Assembly (NCBI GenBank): GCA_965263155.1
Contig: OZ253586.1
Location: 2,976,001 to 3,040,000, forward strand
Direction: 5' to 3'
DNA: 64,000 bases
DNA from: JAAXIE01 sp965263155
Lineage (GTDB): Bacteria > Chloroflexota > Dehalococcoidia > Lucifugimonadales > JAAXIE01
Shown: piece after piece, positions 38,639 through 47,262 of the stretch
Layout of the letters: the number at the start of each line of letters is the position of its first letter
Numbering within the stretch: position 1 is the first letter of the stretch
Position numbers and translations under genes: made by a program
The notes under the pieces: model-generated
What the model was told of the DNA's origin: nothing
Databases searched by the model: none
What the model saw: only the letters and a program-made list of their open reading frames with translations

Positions 38639-38779
38639 ATGAACAGACAGTTGTTATTGGCAGGGCTGCTGACAGCCTTGGCAGCAGCCTTCAAGGTAAG
38701 CCCTTGGGCGCGTCGCAAGATGGGCGCCACGACTAGGGCTAACGTTGGCCGCTGGCCCAACGACCGGCGAAAAAGCTAG
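38639..38779 (+). CDS. 46-residue membrane-anchored small protein
   Basis: MNRQLLLAGLLTALAAAFKV then a basic tail rich in Arg, Trp and Asn. AAAGGAGA lies directly upstream at ideal spacing and a terminator hairpin overlaps the stop. It is divergent from the dehydrogenase at 38467. One N-terminal membrane helix with cytoplasmic basic tail, or a short secreted peptide. No family recognised. Confidence 0.55.
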   Translation: MNRQLLLAGLLTALAAAFKVSPWARRKMGATTRANVGRWPNDRRKS

Positions 38780-38800
38780 GGGGCCCCGGTTGGGCCCCCT
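38778..38800. terminator. GC-rich hairpin terminator
   Basis: AGGGGGCCC and GGGCCCCCT form a nine-bp stem with a five-base loop, followed by TT on the plus strand. It serves the small gene and may also act on the convergent VOC gene. Confidence 0.6.
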
Positions 38801-38843
38801 TTACGTTCGCTGCCCTTTAATGTTCTCTGAATCAGCCAGCCCT

Positions 38844-39404
38844 CTAACGGCCTTGCATAGTGTCAGAGAGGTTGCCCAAGTTTGGTGGTCGCGATCCGAA
38901 CACGTCCGCGTATTCGGGGCGGGGGAAGGGGTCACCGTCGGGCACTTTCATCATCTCGGAGTAAATCTCCAAGAGATTGCCGTCAGGGTCCTTGAAGTAG
39001 AAGGACCGGCTGCCGCTGCCACCCATAAAGTTGGCGGGCGCACCCATGGAACCCTCGGGCCCGTGAATCAGGGGCCCGAGGATGATGGGCACACCCTTGC
39101 GTCGCAAGTCGGCGAGGGCCTTCAGCCATTCGTCCCGGTCTGCGACCTCCATGGCGACGTGCTGCAGGGCGTTATATCCGAGGTTCTTGGTCTCGTCGTC
39201 CACCTCAGTGGGATGGGTGAATAGCACGATATTGTGATGGTCCTCGTTGAACCGCATGAAGGCGATGGCCCCATCCTCGCCCATAGGCCACTTACCGGTG
39301 AGGGTAAGGCCCAAGGTCTGAGTGTACCACTGCAACGAGCGGTCAAAGTCGGTCACCTGGATGCCGATGTGTCCCACCCTGCTGATGTCGAACGACTTTG
39401 CCAT
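38844..39404 (-). CDS. VOC-family dioxygenase/glyoxalase-like protein A
   Basis: 186 residues. Two beta-alpha-beta-beta-beta modules: VGHIGIQVTDFDRSLQWYTQ with the first His ligand, LQHVAMEVADRDEW with the second, and SFYFKDPDGNLLEIYSE with the Glu. Likely a metal-dependent ring-cleaving or isomerising enzyme. GGGAG lies nine bases before the ATG. Tandem with a close paralogue upstream (about 80% identical by eye). Confidence 0.87.
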   Translation of the reverse strand: MAKSFDISRVGHIGIQVTDFDRSLQWYTQTLGLTLTGKWPMGEDGAIAFMRFNEDHHNIVLFTHPTEVDDETKNLGYNALQHVAMEVADRDEWLKALADLRRKGVPIILGPLIHGPEGSMGAPANFMGGSGSRSFYFKDPDGNLLEIYSEMMKVPDGDPFPRPEYADVFGSRPPNLGNLSDTMQGR

Positions 39405-39449
39405 GACAACTCCCTTTTGTCGGAGCTATTCTGAGAGGACTAAGCTCGC

Positions 39450-39959
39450 TTACTTCTTGAAGACGTCGGCGTACTCGGCCCTAGGGAACTGCTCGTCGTT
39501 GGGCACTTTCATCATGTCGGCGTAAATCTCCAAGCGGTTGCCGTCGGGGTCGTTAAAGTAGAAGGAGCGGCTGCCGCTGCCACCCATGAGGTTGCCTGGG
39601 CCCGTGCCTTCGGGGCCGTGGATCAGGGGGCCTTGGACGATCTCGACGCCCTTGCGCCGCATGTCGGCCAGAGCCTTCAGCCACTCGTCGCGGTCCCTGA
39701 CTTCCATGGCGATGTGCTGTAGGCCATTGTAGCCTAGGTTGCGGGTCTCGTCGTCCACATCGGTGGGATGGGTGAAGAGCACGATGTTGTGGTGGTCCTC
39801 GTTGAACCGCATGAAGGCAATGGCGCCATCCTCGCCCATGGGCCACTTGCCGGTGAGGGTAAGGCCGAGGGTCTTGGTGTACCATTCCAGCGACCGGTCG
39901 AAGTTGGTCACCTGGATGCCCACATGCCCAACCCGGCTGATGTTGAAAGTCTTGGACAT
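39450..39959 (-). CDS. VOC-family dioxygenase/glyoxalase-like protein B
   Basis: 169 residues from MSKTFNISRVGHVGIQV, with AAAGGAGA in front. Same ligands as copy A (GHVGIQV, LQHIAMEV, GNRLEIYAD). It lacks the longer C-terminal tail of copy A. A recent tandem duplication. Confidence 0.87.
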   Translation of the reverse strand: MSKTFNISRVGHVGIQVTNFDRSLEWYTKTLGLTLTGKWPMGEDGAIAFMRFNEDHHNIVLFTHPTDVDDETRNLGYNGLQHIAMEVRDRDEWLKALADMRRKGVEIVQGPLIHGPEGTGPGNLMGGSGSRSFYFNDPDGNRLEIYADMMKVPNDEQFPRAEYADVFKK

Positions 39960-40816
39960 AGTATCTCCTTTCAAATCTGCACCCGATGGGCACACCCAAA
40001 CGGATGCTTTCCTACCTAGGTAGCTGGCGACAGTCTACGGCTGGCCTATGGGCATGTCAAGCTAGCATACCGGCCTGCGACAGGACCCTAGGTTTGATAA
40101 GTGGATGCACCGAGGGCCTCCATTGCTGATGCGCCAGGGTTCGCCGGCTAGGGACACCAAGAGTTGGGACGAGGGCTTCTCAGATACGGTTCCCTGCACC
40201 CACCACTGACATCAGCCCGTTGACACGATTGCCCTTTCCTCTCTAGGCTCGGTATATGGTTCCAAAGACGCAATCAGCAAAAACACCCGTAGCAGGACCG
40301 CCAACAACGGTGTCCGAAAACCCCTTGCCAATACCCCTTGTAACAACGCGTCACCGGGCAGACCCAAGTGTAGCGGCCGCGCCACCCTGCTACCTGCGTG
40401 GCCTTTCAATGGTGCATGTGTGTCCCGTAAAAGCCCGTTATTTCGTAGCTGGATTTACCCAAATGAGACAAATGAGACACATTACAGATTACGGAGAATC
40501 CACTTTACAACGGTTATAGCATTGGAAGAAACCGAGAGATGCAAAAGATTAGCACTAGAACACCACAAACCACAAAACGCGGACCTCCGAGGCCCGCGAT
40601 GTCGGTTCTCATCCAAGACCTCCGGCAAAGCGGCAAGGGACTCCCGAGAGGGCTGGAGCCTGCCCCGGACTTGAACCGGGAGTGAGGGTGATTCACGGCT
40701 TTAACCATGCCATATGGAACAGCCGAAAGACCCTTCCTGCACCCACCTTTCCGTTGGCAACCTCCCGCTGGGTGCGTTACTATGCAGGGCATCCGTGGTA
40801 GTGGGGGCCCTTGGCC
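39960..40816. other. 857-base gene-poor stretch
   Basis: No protein gene is supported. AAATGAGAC is repeated directly at 40461-40478. A hairpin near 40576-40600 (GCGGACCTC/GAGGCCCGC) followed on the minus strand by GTTTTG looks like a terminator. Just beside it a tRNA T-arm-like sequence lies on the minus strand (about 40660-40735) but no full cloverleaf forms. Confidence 0.4.
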
Positions 40817-41533
40817 ATGAAGAGCAAGGTTTTCGATAGCTTCGATGAGGCGGTGGCGGACATCCCCGATGGGTCCACCATCATGGTGCCAGGGTTCGCC
40901 GGGGTTGGGGTGCCACGCAATCTTCTTGCTGCGCTGCACCGGCAGGGGGCCAAGGACCTCACCGGAATCTGCAACAACCACGGCGGTTACGACGGTCTGT
41001 TCGACGTGGGCAAGCTCATCGAGGACGGTCGGGTGCGCAAGATGGTGTGCGCCTTCACCGCTGCCCCCCATCCCTCCCGCGCCTTGGCCTTCGAGAAACT
41101 CCACGAAGCTGGTGAAATCGAGGCGGAGTTGGTGCCTCAAGGGACGCTGGCGGAGCGCATACGGGCGGCCGGAGCGGGCATCGGGGCCTTCTTCACTCCT
41201 ACCGGCGTGGGCACCGAGACCGCAGAGGGCAAGGAGCACCGCGAGCTCGACGGTCGCATGCACGTATTGGAGTACCCCTTGCAGGCGGACTACGCCCTGC
41301 TGCGGGCCCATCGCGCCGACCAAACGGGCAACCTGCAGTTCCGCCTTTCCGCCCGCAACTTCAACCCCATCATGGGCATGGCGGCTACCACCACCATTGT
41401 CGAGGTGGAAGAGGACTTCGTAGAGGTCGGAACATTCGACCCCGACCATGTGCATCTTCCAAGCATCTACGTGCAGCGCATGGTCAAGATACCGCCCGAC
41501 GGCATCTGGCACAGCGCTTCGAGGGCGAATTAA
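40817..41533 (+). CDS. 3-oxoacid CoA-transferase, subunit A
   Basis: About 238 residues. Family I CoA-transferase alpha subunit: VPGFAGVGVPRNLLAAL (the GGF-like CoA loop), NNHGGYDGLFDVGKLIEDG, then ELVPQGTLAERIRAAGAGI and GFFTPTGVGT-like motif AFFTPTGVGTETAEG. Works with subunit B to move CoA between acids, for example succinyl-CoA and a 3-oxo acid. ATG 40817 follows GGGGG; a TTG two codons earlier is in frame. Confidence 0.92.
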   Translation: MKSKVFDSFDEAVADIPDGSTIMVPGFAGVGVPRNLLAALHRQGAKDLTGICNNHGGYDGLFDVGKLIEDGRVRKMVCAFTAAPHPSRALAFEKLHEAGEIEAELVPQGTLAERIRAAGAGIGAFFTPTGVGTETAEGKEHRELDGRMHVLEYPLQADYALLRAHRADQTGNLQFRLSARNFNPIMGMAATTTIVEVEEDFVEVGTFDPDHVHLPSIYVQRMVKIPPDGIWHSASRAN

Positions 41534-41574
41534 GAAGTCTCCTTACTGTAGAAAGTCTAGGGAAGATTCCTTCC

Positions 41575-41620
41575 ATGCCCGGAGGAGGCCGGGATTCCGG
41601 CTTTCGCAAGACTGACGATG
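41575..41620. repeat. REP-like dispersed sequence
   Basis: On the minus strand GTCAGTCTTGCGAAAGCCGG resembles the widespread GTCATTCCCGCGAAAGCGGGAATC class of intergenic repeats, with an imperfect hairpin. Only one copy is in the window. Confidence 0.3.
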
Positions 41621-41657
41621 GGACGTCGCAGGTGAACTAGAGTAGGAAGAAGGAGTT

Positions 41658-42332
41658 ATGGCTACTGAGAAGAAACCCATCGACCGGCAGACCATGGCCA
41701 GTCGCTTGGCCATGGAGTTCCAGGATGGCTGGGTGGTTAACTTGGGCATCGGCATACCCACCCTCTGCTCCAACTACAAGAATGTGGACCGGGAGATCAT
41801 CTTCCAGTCAGAGAATGGGGTCATCGGCTACGGCGCTTTAAGCCCTGAAGGCGAAGAAGACCCCCACTTGGTCAACGCTGGCGGTCAGCACGTCACCCTC
41901 AATCCCGGGGCAGCCATCGTGCACCATGCCGACTCCTTCGCCCTGATACGCGGGGGGCATGTGGATGTGACGGTGCTGGGGGCGTATGAGGTGGCGGCGA
42001 ACGGCGACTTCGCCAACTGGAAGACCTTGGGACGCAAGGGCGGTGGTATCGGCGGGGCCATGGACTTGGCTGTGGGAGCCAAGCGAGTGTTCGTTGCGAT
42101 GGAGCACACCACTCGCGAGGGCGAACCTCGCCTGCTGAAGCGTTGCAACCTGCCCTTGACCGCAGTGGGCGTGGTGAAGTTGGTATGTACCAACCTAGGC
42201 CTAATCGAAGTCACCCCTCAGGGGTTCGTGCTCAAGGAAATTGCGCCGGGGTACACGCCTGAGGAGGTCCGAGAGGTCACCGATGCCGAGCTTGCGATGG
42301 CGCCAGACCTCAAGGAACTACAGGTCTACTAG
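41658..42332 (+). CDS. 3-oxoacid CoA-transferase, subunit B
   Basis: 224 residues. Catalytic Glu in FQSENGVIGYG; NLGIGIPTLCSNY and GGHVDVTVLGAYEV are typical of beta subunits. AGGAG precedes the ATG. It is separated from subunit A by 124 bases holding the REP-like sequence, but both must act as one enzyme. Ends with TAG. Confidence 0.93.
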   Translation: MATEKKPIDRQTMASRLAMEFQDGWVVNLGIGIPTLCSNYKNVDREIIFQSENGVIGYGALSPEGEEDPHLVNAGGQHVTLNPGAAIVHHADSFALIRGGHVDVTVLGAYEVAANGDFANWKTLGRKGGGIGGAMDLAVGAKRVFVAMEHTTREGEPRLLKRCNLPLTAVGVVKLVCTNLGLIEVTPQGFVLKEIAPGYTPEEVREVTDAELAMAPDLKELQVY

Positions 42333-43088
42333 CTACCAGCCTAGGAACAGACCGCCATTCACGTGCAGGGTTTGGCCCGTGACGTAGGCCCCATCGTCGG
42401 AGGCTAGGTAACGGCAGGCGGCGGCGATCTCGTCGGGGAAACCTGCCCGCCCTAACGGCACCTCCGAATTGGCGCGGGACTCAGGCACACCTTCTGGGTA
42501 CCAGGAAGCCTCATGCACGGTGTCGATCGTGCCCGGCGAGATGACGTTCACCGTGATGTTGTGGGGCGCCATCTCCATTGCGAGGGACCGCGCCAAGCCT
42601 GCTAGGCCCATCTTGGCAGCTGATACATGGGCCCGGTTTCCACCCCCACGATAGGTGCCGGAACCAGTCATGAAAATGACACGACCCCAACCGTTTTCTA
42701 CCATCGACGGAATCGCCGCTTGGCTGCAATAGATGGCCCCGTCCAATATCACGCTTCGGATTCTCACCCACTCGTCGTCGGTCACCTCTAGGAAGGGGCG
42801 GTGGGGGCGGATGGCGACGTTGCTCACTAGTATGTCAATGCTGCCGAACTCCTCTAGGGCCCGGCCTACCATGGAGTCGACGGCTGGCTTGTCGGCCACG
42901 TCGGCCAGCACTGGCAGGGCGCGTACGCCGAAGGCACGCACCTCATCGGCTACTGTGTCGACCTCGGCCTGATTGCTGCGGGCATTGACCACCACGTTGA
43001 CGCCCTCCTTGGCTAACATGAGGGCGGTGGCCCGTCCGATGTTGCGTCCGGACCCGGTGATCAGCGCAGTTTTTCCTTCCAGTGGCAT
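42333..43088 (-). CDS. SDR-family oxidoreductase with atypical active site
   Basis: 251 residues from MPLEGKTALITGSGRNIGRA; AGGAAGG lies before the ATG. Rossmann motif TGSGRNIG, NNAG-like SNVAI, Ser in FMTGSG. The usual YxxxK reads AHVSAAK, with Val at the Tyr position and His just before. Either the acid is supplied differently or activity is altered. C-terminal GQTLHVNGGLFLGW is typical. Converges with the CoA-transferase gene. Confidence 0.87.
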   Translation of the reverse strand: MPLEGKTALITGSGRNIGRATALMLAKEGVNVVVNARSNQAEVDTVADEVRAFGVRALPVLADVADKPAVDSMVGRALEEFGSIDILVSNVAIRPHRPFLEVTDDEWVRIRSVILDGAIYCSQAAIPSMVENGWGRVIFMTGSGTYRGGGNRAHVSAAKMGLAGLARSLAMEMAPHNITVNVISPGTIDTVHEASWYPEGVPESRANSEVPLGRAGFPDEIAAACRYLASDDGAYVTGQTLHVNGGLFLGW

Positions 43089-43111
43089 CGTACCTTCCTG
43101 TGTATTGGTGG

Positions 43112-43903
43112 CTAGGCGTTGGTGGATTCGCTTAGGCAATTATTGGACACGAACTCGTTGATTGCACCGAAGTACTCATTGATGCCGACGAAGAGCAAAT
43201 CGTTGTGCCCGGCGCGGGGTATGGTCAGGAGGCGCTTGGCGGGCGAGGTGAAGGCATGGTACATCTCCACGGCCTGATGGAGAGGGGCGAGAGTGTCGAC
43301 CTCTCCGTGTATCACCAGCACTGGCAAGGTCACGCTGGTGATCATTTTGCGGTAGGCATCTTCCAAGGATTCACCGACATCGGGGGCCAGACTCTGGACG
43401 AACTGGCCCAAGGTGGGCCGTCCACTTTCGACGATGAGCCCTGAAAGGCCGTCGGCTGCGTGCGCTGCCAACTCAAAGGCGGGATGCCTACCCATGGAAC
43501 GGCCCATAACGAATATGTCGGTAGAATAGCCGGATTTTTCCAAGGCCGCGCGCAAGTGTTCCAACACAAGATGGGCGTCTGCCTGCATGGAGCAGAAGGA
43601 AGGAGACCCTCCACTCTGGCCGTAACCACGGTAGTCGGCCACGAAGAAGTTGAGGCCAACCTGATTGTAGATGGGCGCGATGTTGTCGTAGTCGGCCGCG
43701 GTCTCGCCGTTGCCGTAGAAGAAGAGTATGGTGGGCCGTTCCTCAGAACAGGGGAAGAACCGGCATGAGAGGTCCACGTCAAGCGCAACCCCTACGTGGT
43801 GGTCTTCCGCCCCCGAGGGTGCAAGCGTCCGGTTGCGCCTAGGATAGAAGGAGTTCTGAGAGATATCAGGACGGTCCAAGGCGGAAAAATCCGTCTGAGC
43901 CAT
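43112..43903 (-). CDS. Alpha/beta hydrolase
   Basis: 263 residues. Nucleophile elbow GRSMG (GxSxG), oxyanion FFYGNGE, acid in VIHGEVDTLAP and His in AGHNDLLF. Close to the BEM46/YfrG-like family. Probably cleaves an ester, thioester or C-C bond of a pathway intermediate. Same direction as the SDR downstream. Confidence 0.87.
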   Translation of the reverse strand: MAQTDFSALDRPDISQNSFYPRRNRTLAPSGAEDHHVGVALDVDLSCRFFPCSEERPTILFFYGNGETAADYDNIAPIYNQVGLNFFVADYRGYGQSGGSPSFCSMQADAHLVLEHLRAALEKSGYSTDIFVMGRSMGRHPAFELAAHAADGLSGLIVESGRPTLGQFVQSLAPDVGESLEDAYRKMITSVTLPVLVIHGEVDTLAPLHQAVEMYHAFTSPAKRLLTIPRAGHNDLLFVGINEYFGAINEFVSNNCLSESTNA

Positions 43904-44037
43904 GGCGCCACCTTTCTATAACTAGGGGGCTATGCGAAGTCCTGAGCCGCAAGTTGCATTATACACCGCCCAAAGGCCGCCTAACGGGCCATATCCCTGC
44001 TGCTATAATGGTGACCACCCCATTTCAGGAGACAGGT

Positions 44038-44814
44038 ATGGCATATTCGGGCCTGAGCTTGGAGGGCAAGGTAGCCTTGGTGACCGGCTCGGCGCGTGGG
44101 ATCGGGCGTGCCCTCGCCTTGGGCCTAGCCGAAGCCGGCGCAGACGTGGCCGTCTCCGACATGGCCCCGAGGCTGGATGAGGCCCGTGGCGTACAGGTAG
44201 AGGTCGAAGCCATTGGCCGACGCAGTGGCGCCTACGAAGTGGACGTGCTGAACGTTCCCGCTATGCGCCAGTCCATTGACCGGCTGGTGGAAGATTTTGG
44301 ACAGCTTGACATCTTGGTGAACAACGCCGGCGTGCGGGTCCGTAGGCCAGCCTTAGAGGTCAGCGAGGACGACTGGGACCGGGTGTTGGACACCAACCTG
44401 AAGGGTCTCTTCTTCTGCGCCCAAGCCGCCGCCCGCCACATGGTGCCCCGTGGCAACGGCCGCATCATCAACATTGCCTCTCAGTTGGGGACGGTAGGCA
44501 ACCTGAACCGCTCGGCATATTGCGCCAGCAAGGGCGGCGTGGTGAACCTGACCAAGGTCCTAGCCTTGGAGTGGACGCCCTTGGGCATTACCGTCAACGC
44601 CATCGGCCCTGGCCCCACTGTAACGCCCGGCCTGCTGGAAACTGATACCCGCACCTCGGACGATTTGGAGCGTGACCTTGAAGCCCACATGCCCTTGGGC
44701 CGTCGCATGCAGCCTGAAGAGCTCGTGGGAGCGTGCATCTACCTAGCCAGCCCATCAGCCAGTGCCACCACTGGCCACCACCTCATAGTTGACGGCGGAT
44801 GGACAGCCCTCTAG
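44038..44814 (+). CDS. SDR-family oxidoreductase
   Basis: 258 residues from MAYSGLSLEGKVALVTGSAR; AGGAGACAGG before the ATG. Canonical motifs: TGSARGIG, NNAGV, IINIAS, YCASK. A FabG/gluconate-5-dehydrogenase-like NAD(P) enzyme. The 28-codon upstream extension is not conserved-looking. Its last 16 bases overlap the next gene. Confidence 0.9.
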   Translation: MAYSGLSLEGKVALVTGSARGIGRALALGLAEAGADVAVSDMAPRLDEARGVQVEVEAIGRRSGAYEVDVLNVPAMRQSIDRLVEDFGQLDILVNNAGVRVRRPALEVSEDDWDRVLDTNLKGLFFCAQAAARHMVPRGNGRIINIASQLGTVGNLNRSAYCASKGGVVNLTKVLALEWTPLGITVNAIGPGPTVTPGLLETDTRTSDDLERDLEAHMPLGRRMQPEELVGACIYLASPSASATTGHHLIVDGGWTAL

Positions 44815-45248
44815 CCCGTAGGCTGCCGTTCACCAAGAGGCGGCTGGGCTTGGCCTTCAGCGGCTTGATTGGTTTGTACGGTTTGGTGATGAGCTTTCTC
44901 GTCGCAACGTCCATCGGCCTCAACACCTACAGCACGGAGGAGTTGGAATCCATTGAGAGGCTGCAAGGCATCTTCCGGAACATTGTCGCCATCGGAGCCA
45001 TAGTGGGCACGGCTGCAGCTCTGGTGGCTACCTTCCACACGCCCTCAGCGATAGCGTTGTTCGCAGTCGCTGGCGTAATCACGGCTACCGGGCTGGGATT
45101 GGCAGGCGGAGGTTGGGCCGTTGTAAGCGGCCCAAGGGTGGAGTACTACCTAGCCCCGGTCCCAGTAGTGTATTGGGCCACTGCGGGGCTGCTGACGCGG
45201 TCTTTCTTCGGCAAGACCCCAACTACACATTCGGAGGTGACGCGGTGA
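44799..45248 (+). CDS. Small integral membrane protein
   Basis: 149 residues with four hydrophobic segments (about 17-38, 62-80, 85-103, 118-137). No signature. It starts inside the SDR gene and its TGA overlaps the GTG of the next gene, so it is translationally coupled to both. Confidence 0.65.
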   Translation: MDSPLARRLPFTKRRLGLAFSGLIGLYGLVMSFLVATSIGLNTYSTEELESIERLQGIFRNIVAIGAIVGTAAALVATFHTPSAIALFAVAGVITATGLGLAGGGWAVVSGPRVEYYLAPVPVVYWATAGLLTRSFFGKTPTTHSEVTR

Positions 45249-46195
45249 AGTTCGGAGTGATGCTGCCCCATTATCGGCATGTGGCCGACCCCGACGGCAT
45301 CTTTCGCATTGCCCAAGAAGCAGAAGCCATGGGCTTCCACTCGGTATGGGTGAGCGACCATGTGGTGGTGCCCGACGACATGGTGGAGCGGTTCGGCAAG
45401 GGTTACTACGATATGTTCACCGTGCTGGGTTTCGTTGCCTCCATTACCAAGCGGGTGCAACTGGGCACCAGCATTGTCATCATGCCCCTGCGCCATCCGT
45501 TGCACACAGCACAAGTGGCCGCCACTGTGGACCAGCTTTCCAAGGGAAGGCTCATTCTCGGAGTAGGTGTCGGTGTGGCCAAACGTGAGTTCGAGTGCTT
45601 GAACGCGTCGTGGGAGGACCGCGGCGCGATCACCGATGAGGCGATTCAAGCCTTGAGACACGCTTGGACGGTGGACCCGGTGAATTTCGAAGGAAAGTTC
45701 TTCGACTTTTCGGGCGTCCAGTCATACCCACCCACCTACCAGAAGCCTCATCCGCCCATCTGGGTCGGCGGGGGTAGCGTCCGCTCCCTGCGCCGTGCCG
45801 CAGAATTGGGCGACGCTTGGGGCCCGACGCGCCCCAGCTTCGAGTTACTGGAACGCAGCATTCCCCGCCTGCGGGAGTTGGCGGAGAGGGCCGGACGCGA
45901 CCCCAACAGCATTAAGCTGGCGGCCCGTCACCCGATGAAAGTGATGGACGAGACCCCCGGACACCGTATAGAAGTCACCATGCCCTCCCACGGCTCCCCG
46001 GAGACCTGGCCTCTGGTGGACACTGCGCCTCGCATCGTGGAGTCAGTGGGCCGCTTCCAAGACTTGGGTGTCCACCACTTGGTGATGGACACCTTCTACA
46101 GCTTGCCTGACCTCCACGAGGAGAATATCGACACGCTGGTTGCCACCATGGAGAAGTTCGCCCGCGATGTGATACCGCAGTTCCCGGAGGAGTAG
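45245..46195 (+). CDS. Luciferase-like (LLM) flavin-dependent oxidoreductase
   Basis: 316 residues from GTG 45245 (start, KFGVMLPHYRHVADPDGIF), with GGAGGTGA just upstream. TIM-barrel LLM fold with F420/FMN motifs: SVWVSDHVVVPD, LGTSIVIMPLRHPLHTAQ, RLILGVGVG, PHPPIWVGGGS. Members oxidise or reduce small organics using F420H2 or FMNH2. This family is expanded in SAR202 genomes. Confidence 0.9.
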   Translation: MKFGVMLPHYRHVADPDGIFRIAQEAEAMGFHSVWVSDHVVVPDDMVERFGKGYYDMFTVLGFVASITKRVQLGTSIVIMPLRHPLHTAQVAATVDQLSKGRLILGVGVGVAKREFECLNASWEDRGAITDEAIQALRHAWTVDPVNFEGKFFDFSGVQSYPPTYQKPHPPIWVGGGSVRSLRRAAELGDAWGPTRPSFELLERSIPRLRELAERAGRDPNSIKLAARHPMKVMDETPGHRIEVTMPSHGSPETWPLVDTAPRIVESVGRFQDLGVHHLVMDTFYSLPDLHEENIDTLVATMEKFARDVIPQFPEE

Positions 46196-46314
46196 TGGGA
46201 TAGAGTATGTCCGCTCGAGACAACTTCCGAGTGTGCGAATCTTACCTTGGAGAGCTGGAAAACATCAGATCCCCCCACTACCTTGGATCAACCCGCCTCT
46301 AGTGCGCGTAGACC

Positions 46315-47082
46315 CTAATCCCTTCCCCTGCGTGCGAGGAAATCGGTGAAGGACTGCTCGATGGTCCAAGACTCCATTTGACGGAGGTATTCTTTCTCGC
46401 GGCTCCACATGTCCCGCCATGTGGAGCCAATGTCCTCGGTCAGCATCATTTTGATGCCTTGGATGGACTCGGGGCGGTGGGCGGCGATGGCGGTGCCAAT
46501 CTCCATGGCCTTCTCCATGACCTGGTCGGCTGGGACGAGGTGGTTCAGCAGTCTGAGACGATAAGCCTCGTCAGGCTGGACATGGCGGCCGGTCATAAGA
46601 AGTTCCTTGGCGATGGGCCAGCCAACGATCATCGGCAGAGTCCAAGTGGTGTTGAGACGACCGTAGGCGGCGGCGAGGAAGCGGAAAACGGTGCGCTCGC
46701 AGCCTACCCGCATGTCGAGGGAGGTGGACAACACGCCGCCTCCACCATAGGCGAGGCCGTTCATGGCTCCGATGGTGGGCTTGCGGCAGGAGGCTAGGTG
46801 CCAAGACCAGCCAGCGCGTATCTCGCTGCGCTGGGCAAGCTCTTCGGGTGGCCGGTGCTGGTCGGTACGCTGTTCGTGGATGTCCCCGCCAGCGGTGAAG
46901 GCCTTCTCGCCTGACCCCGTGACGATGATGGCCCCGATGCTGTCATCCTCTTCCAGCTCGGTGATAGCACCGTCGAGGTCCCCCACCAACTGGTAGTTCA
47001 TGGCATTGAGCACCTCTGGCCGGTTCAGGGTGATGATGCCCACTCCCTGATCACGTTCCAGCAAGACGGTCTCGTAGGCCAT
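46315..47082 (-). CDS. Enoyl-CoA hydratase/isomerase family protein
   Basis: 255 residues. Crotonase fold: LNRPEVLNAMN, the oxyanion holes KAFTAGGDI and LAYGGGGVL. C-terminal RRGRD end. Probably hydrates or isomerises an unsaturated acyl-CoA from the same pathway. Catalytic Glu positions are not certain by eye. Confidence 0.9.
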   Translation of the reverse strand: MAYETVLLERDQGVGIITLNRPEVLNAMNYQLVGDLDGAITELEEDDSIGAIIVTGSGEKAFTAGGDIHEQRTDQHRPPEELAQRSEIRAGWSWHLASCRKPTIGAMNGLAYGGGGVLSTSLDMRVGCERTVFRFLAAAYGRLNTTWTLPMIVGWPIAKELLMTGRHVQPDEAYRLRLLNHLVPADQVMEKAMEIGTAIAAHRPESIQGIKMMLTEDIGSTWRDMWSREKEYLRQMESWTIEQSFTDFLARRGRD

Positions 47083-47262
47083 GGCGCCTCCCCAATGACG
47101 ATTTCGTCAATGACGAATTTCGCACGTTGTAATTGAAACAGATTGTAGCTAGGCAAGGGTAACCCGTCAACGCGAAGGTGTCTGTGATATCATGGCCCAA
47201 ACTTTGGGGGTGTCCTCAATTCCCGGACTCCCAAAGGTCGGCTCTTGTAGGAGGTGGCTTTC

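Noticed and set aside
40655..40740. tRNA-like sequence on the minus strand (T arm, possible D arm and terminator)
   Set aside because: The T arm fits, but no 5' acceptor strand pairs with the 3' end, and the anticodon arm is poor. Not tmRNA either, as no matching 5' half is found upstream.
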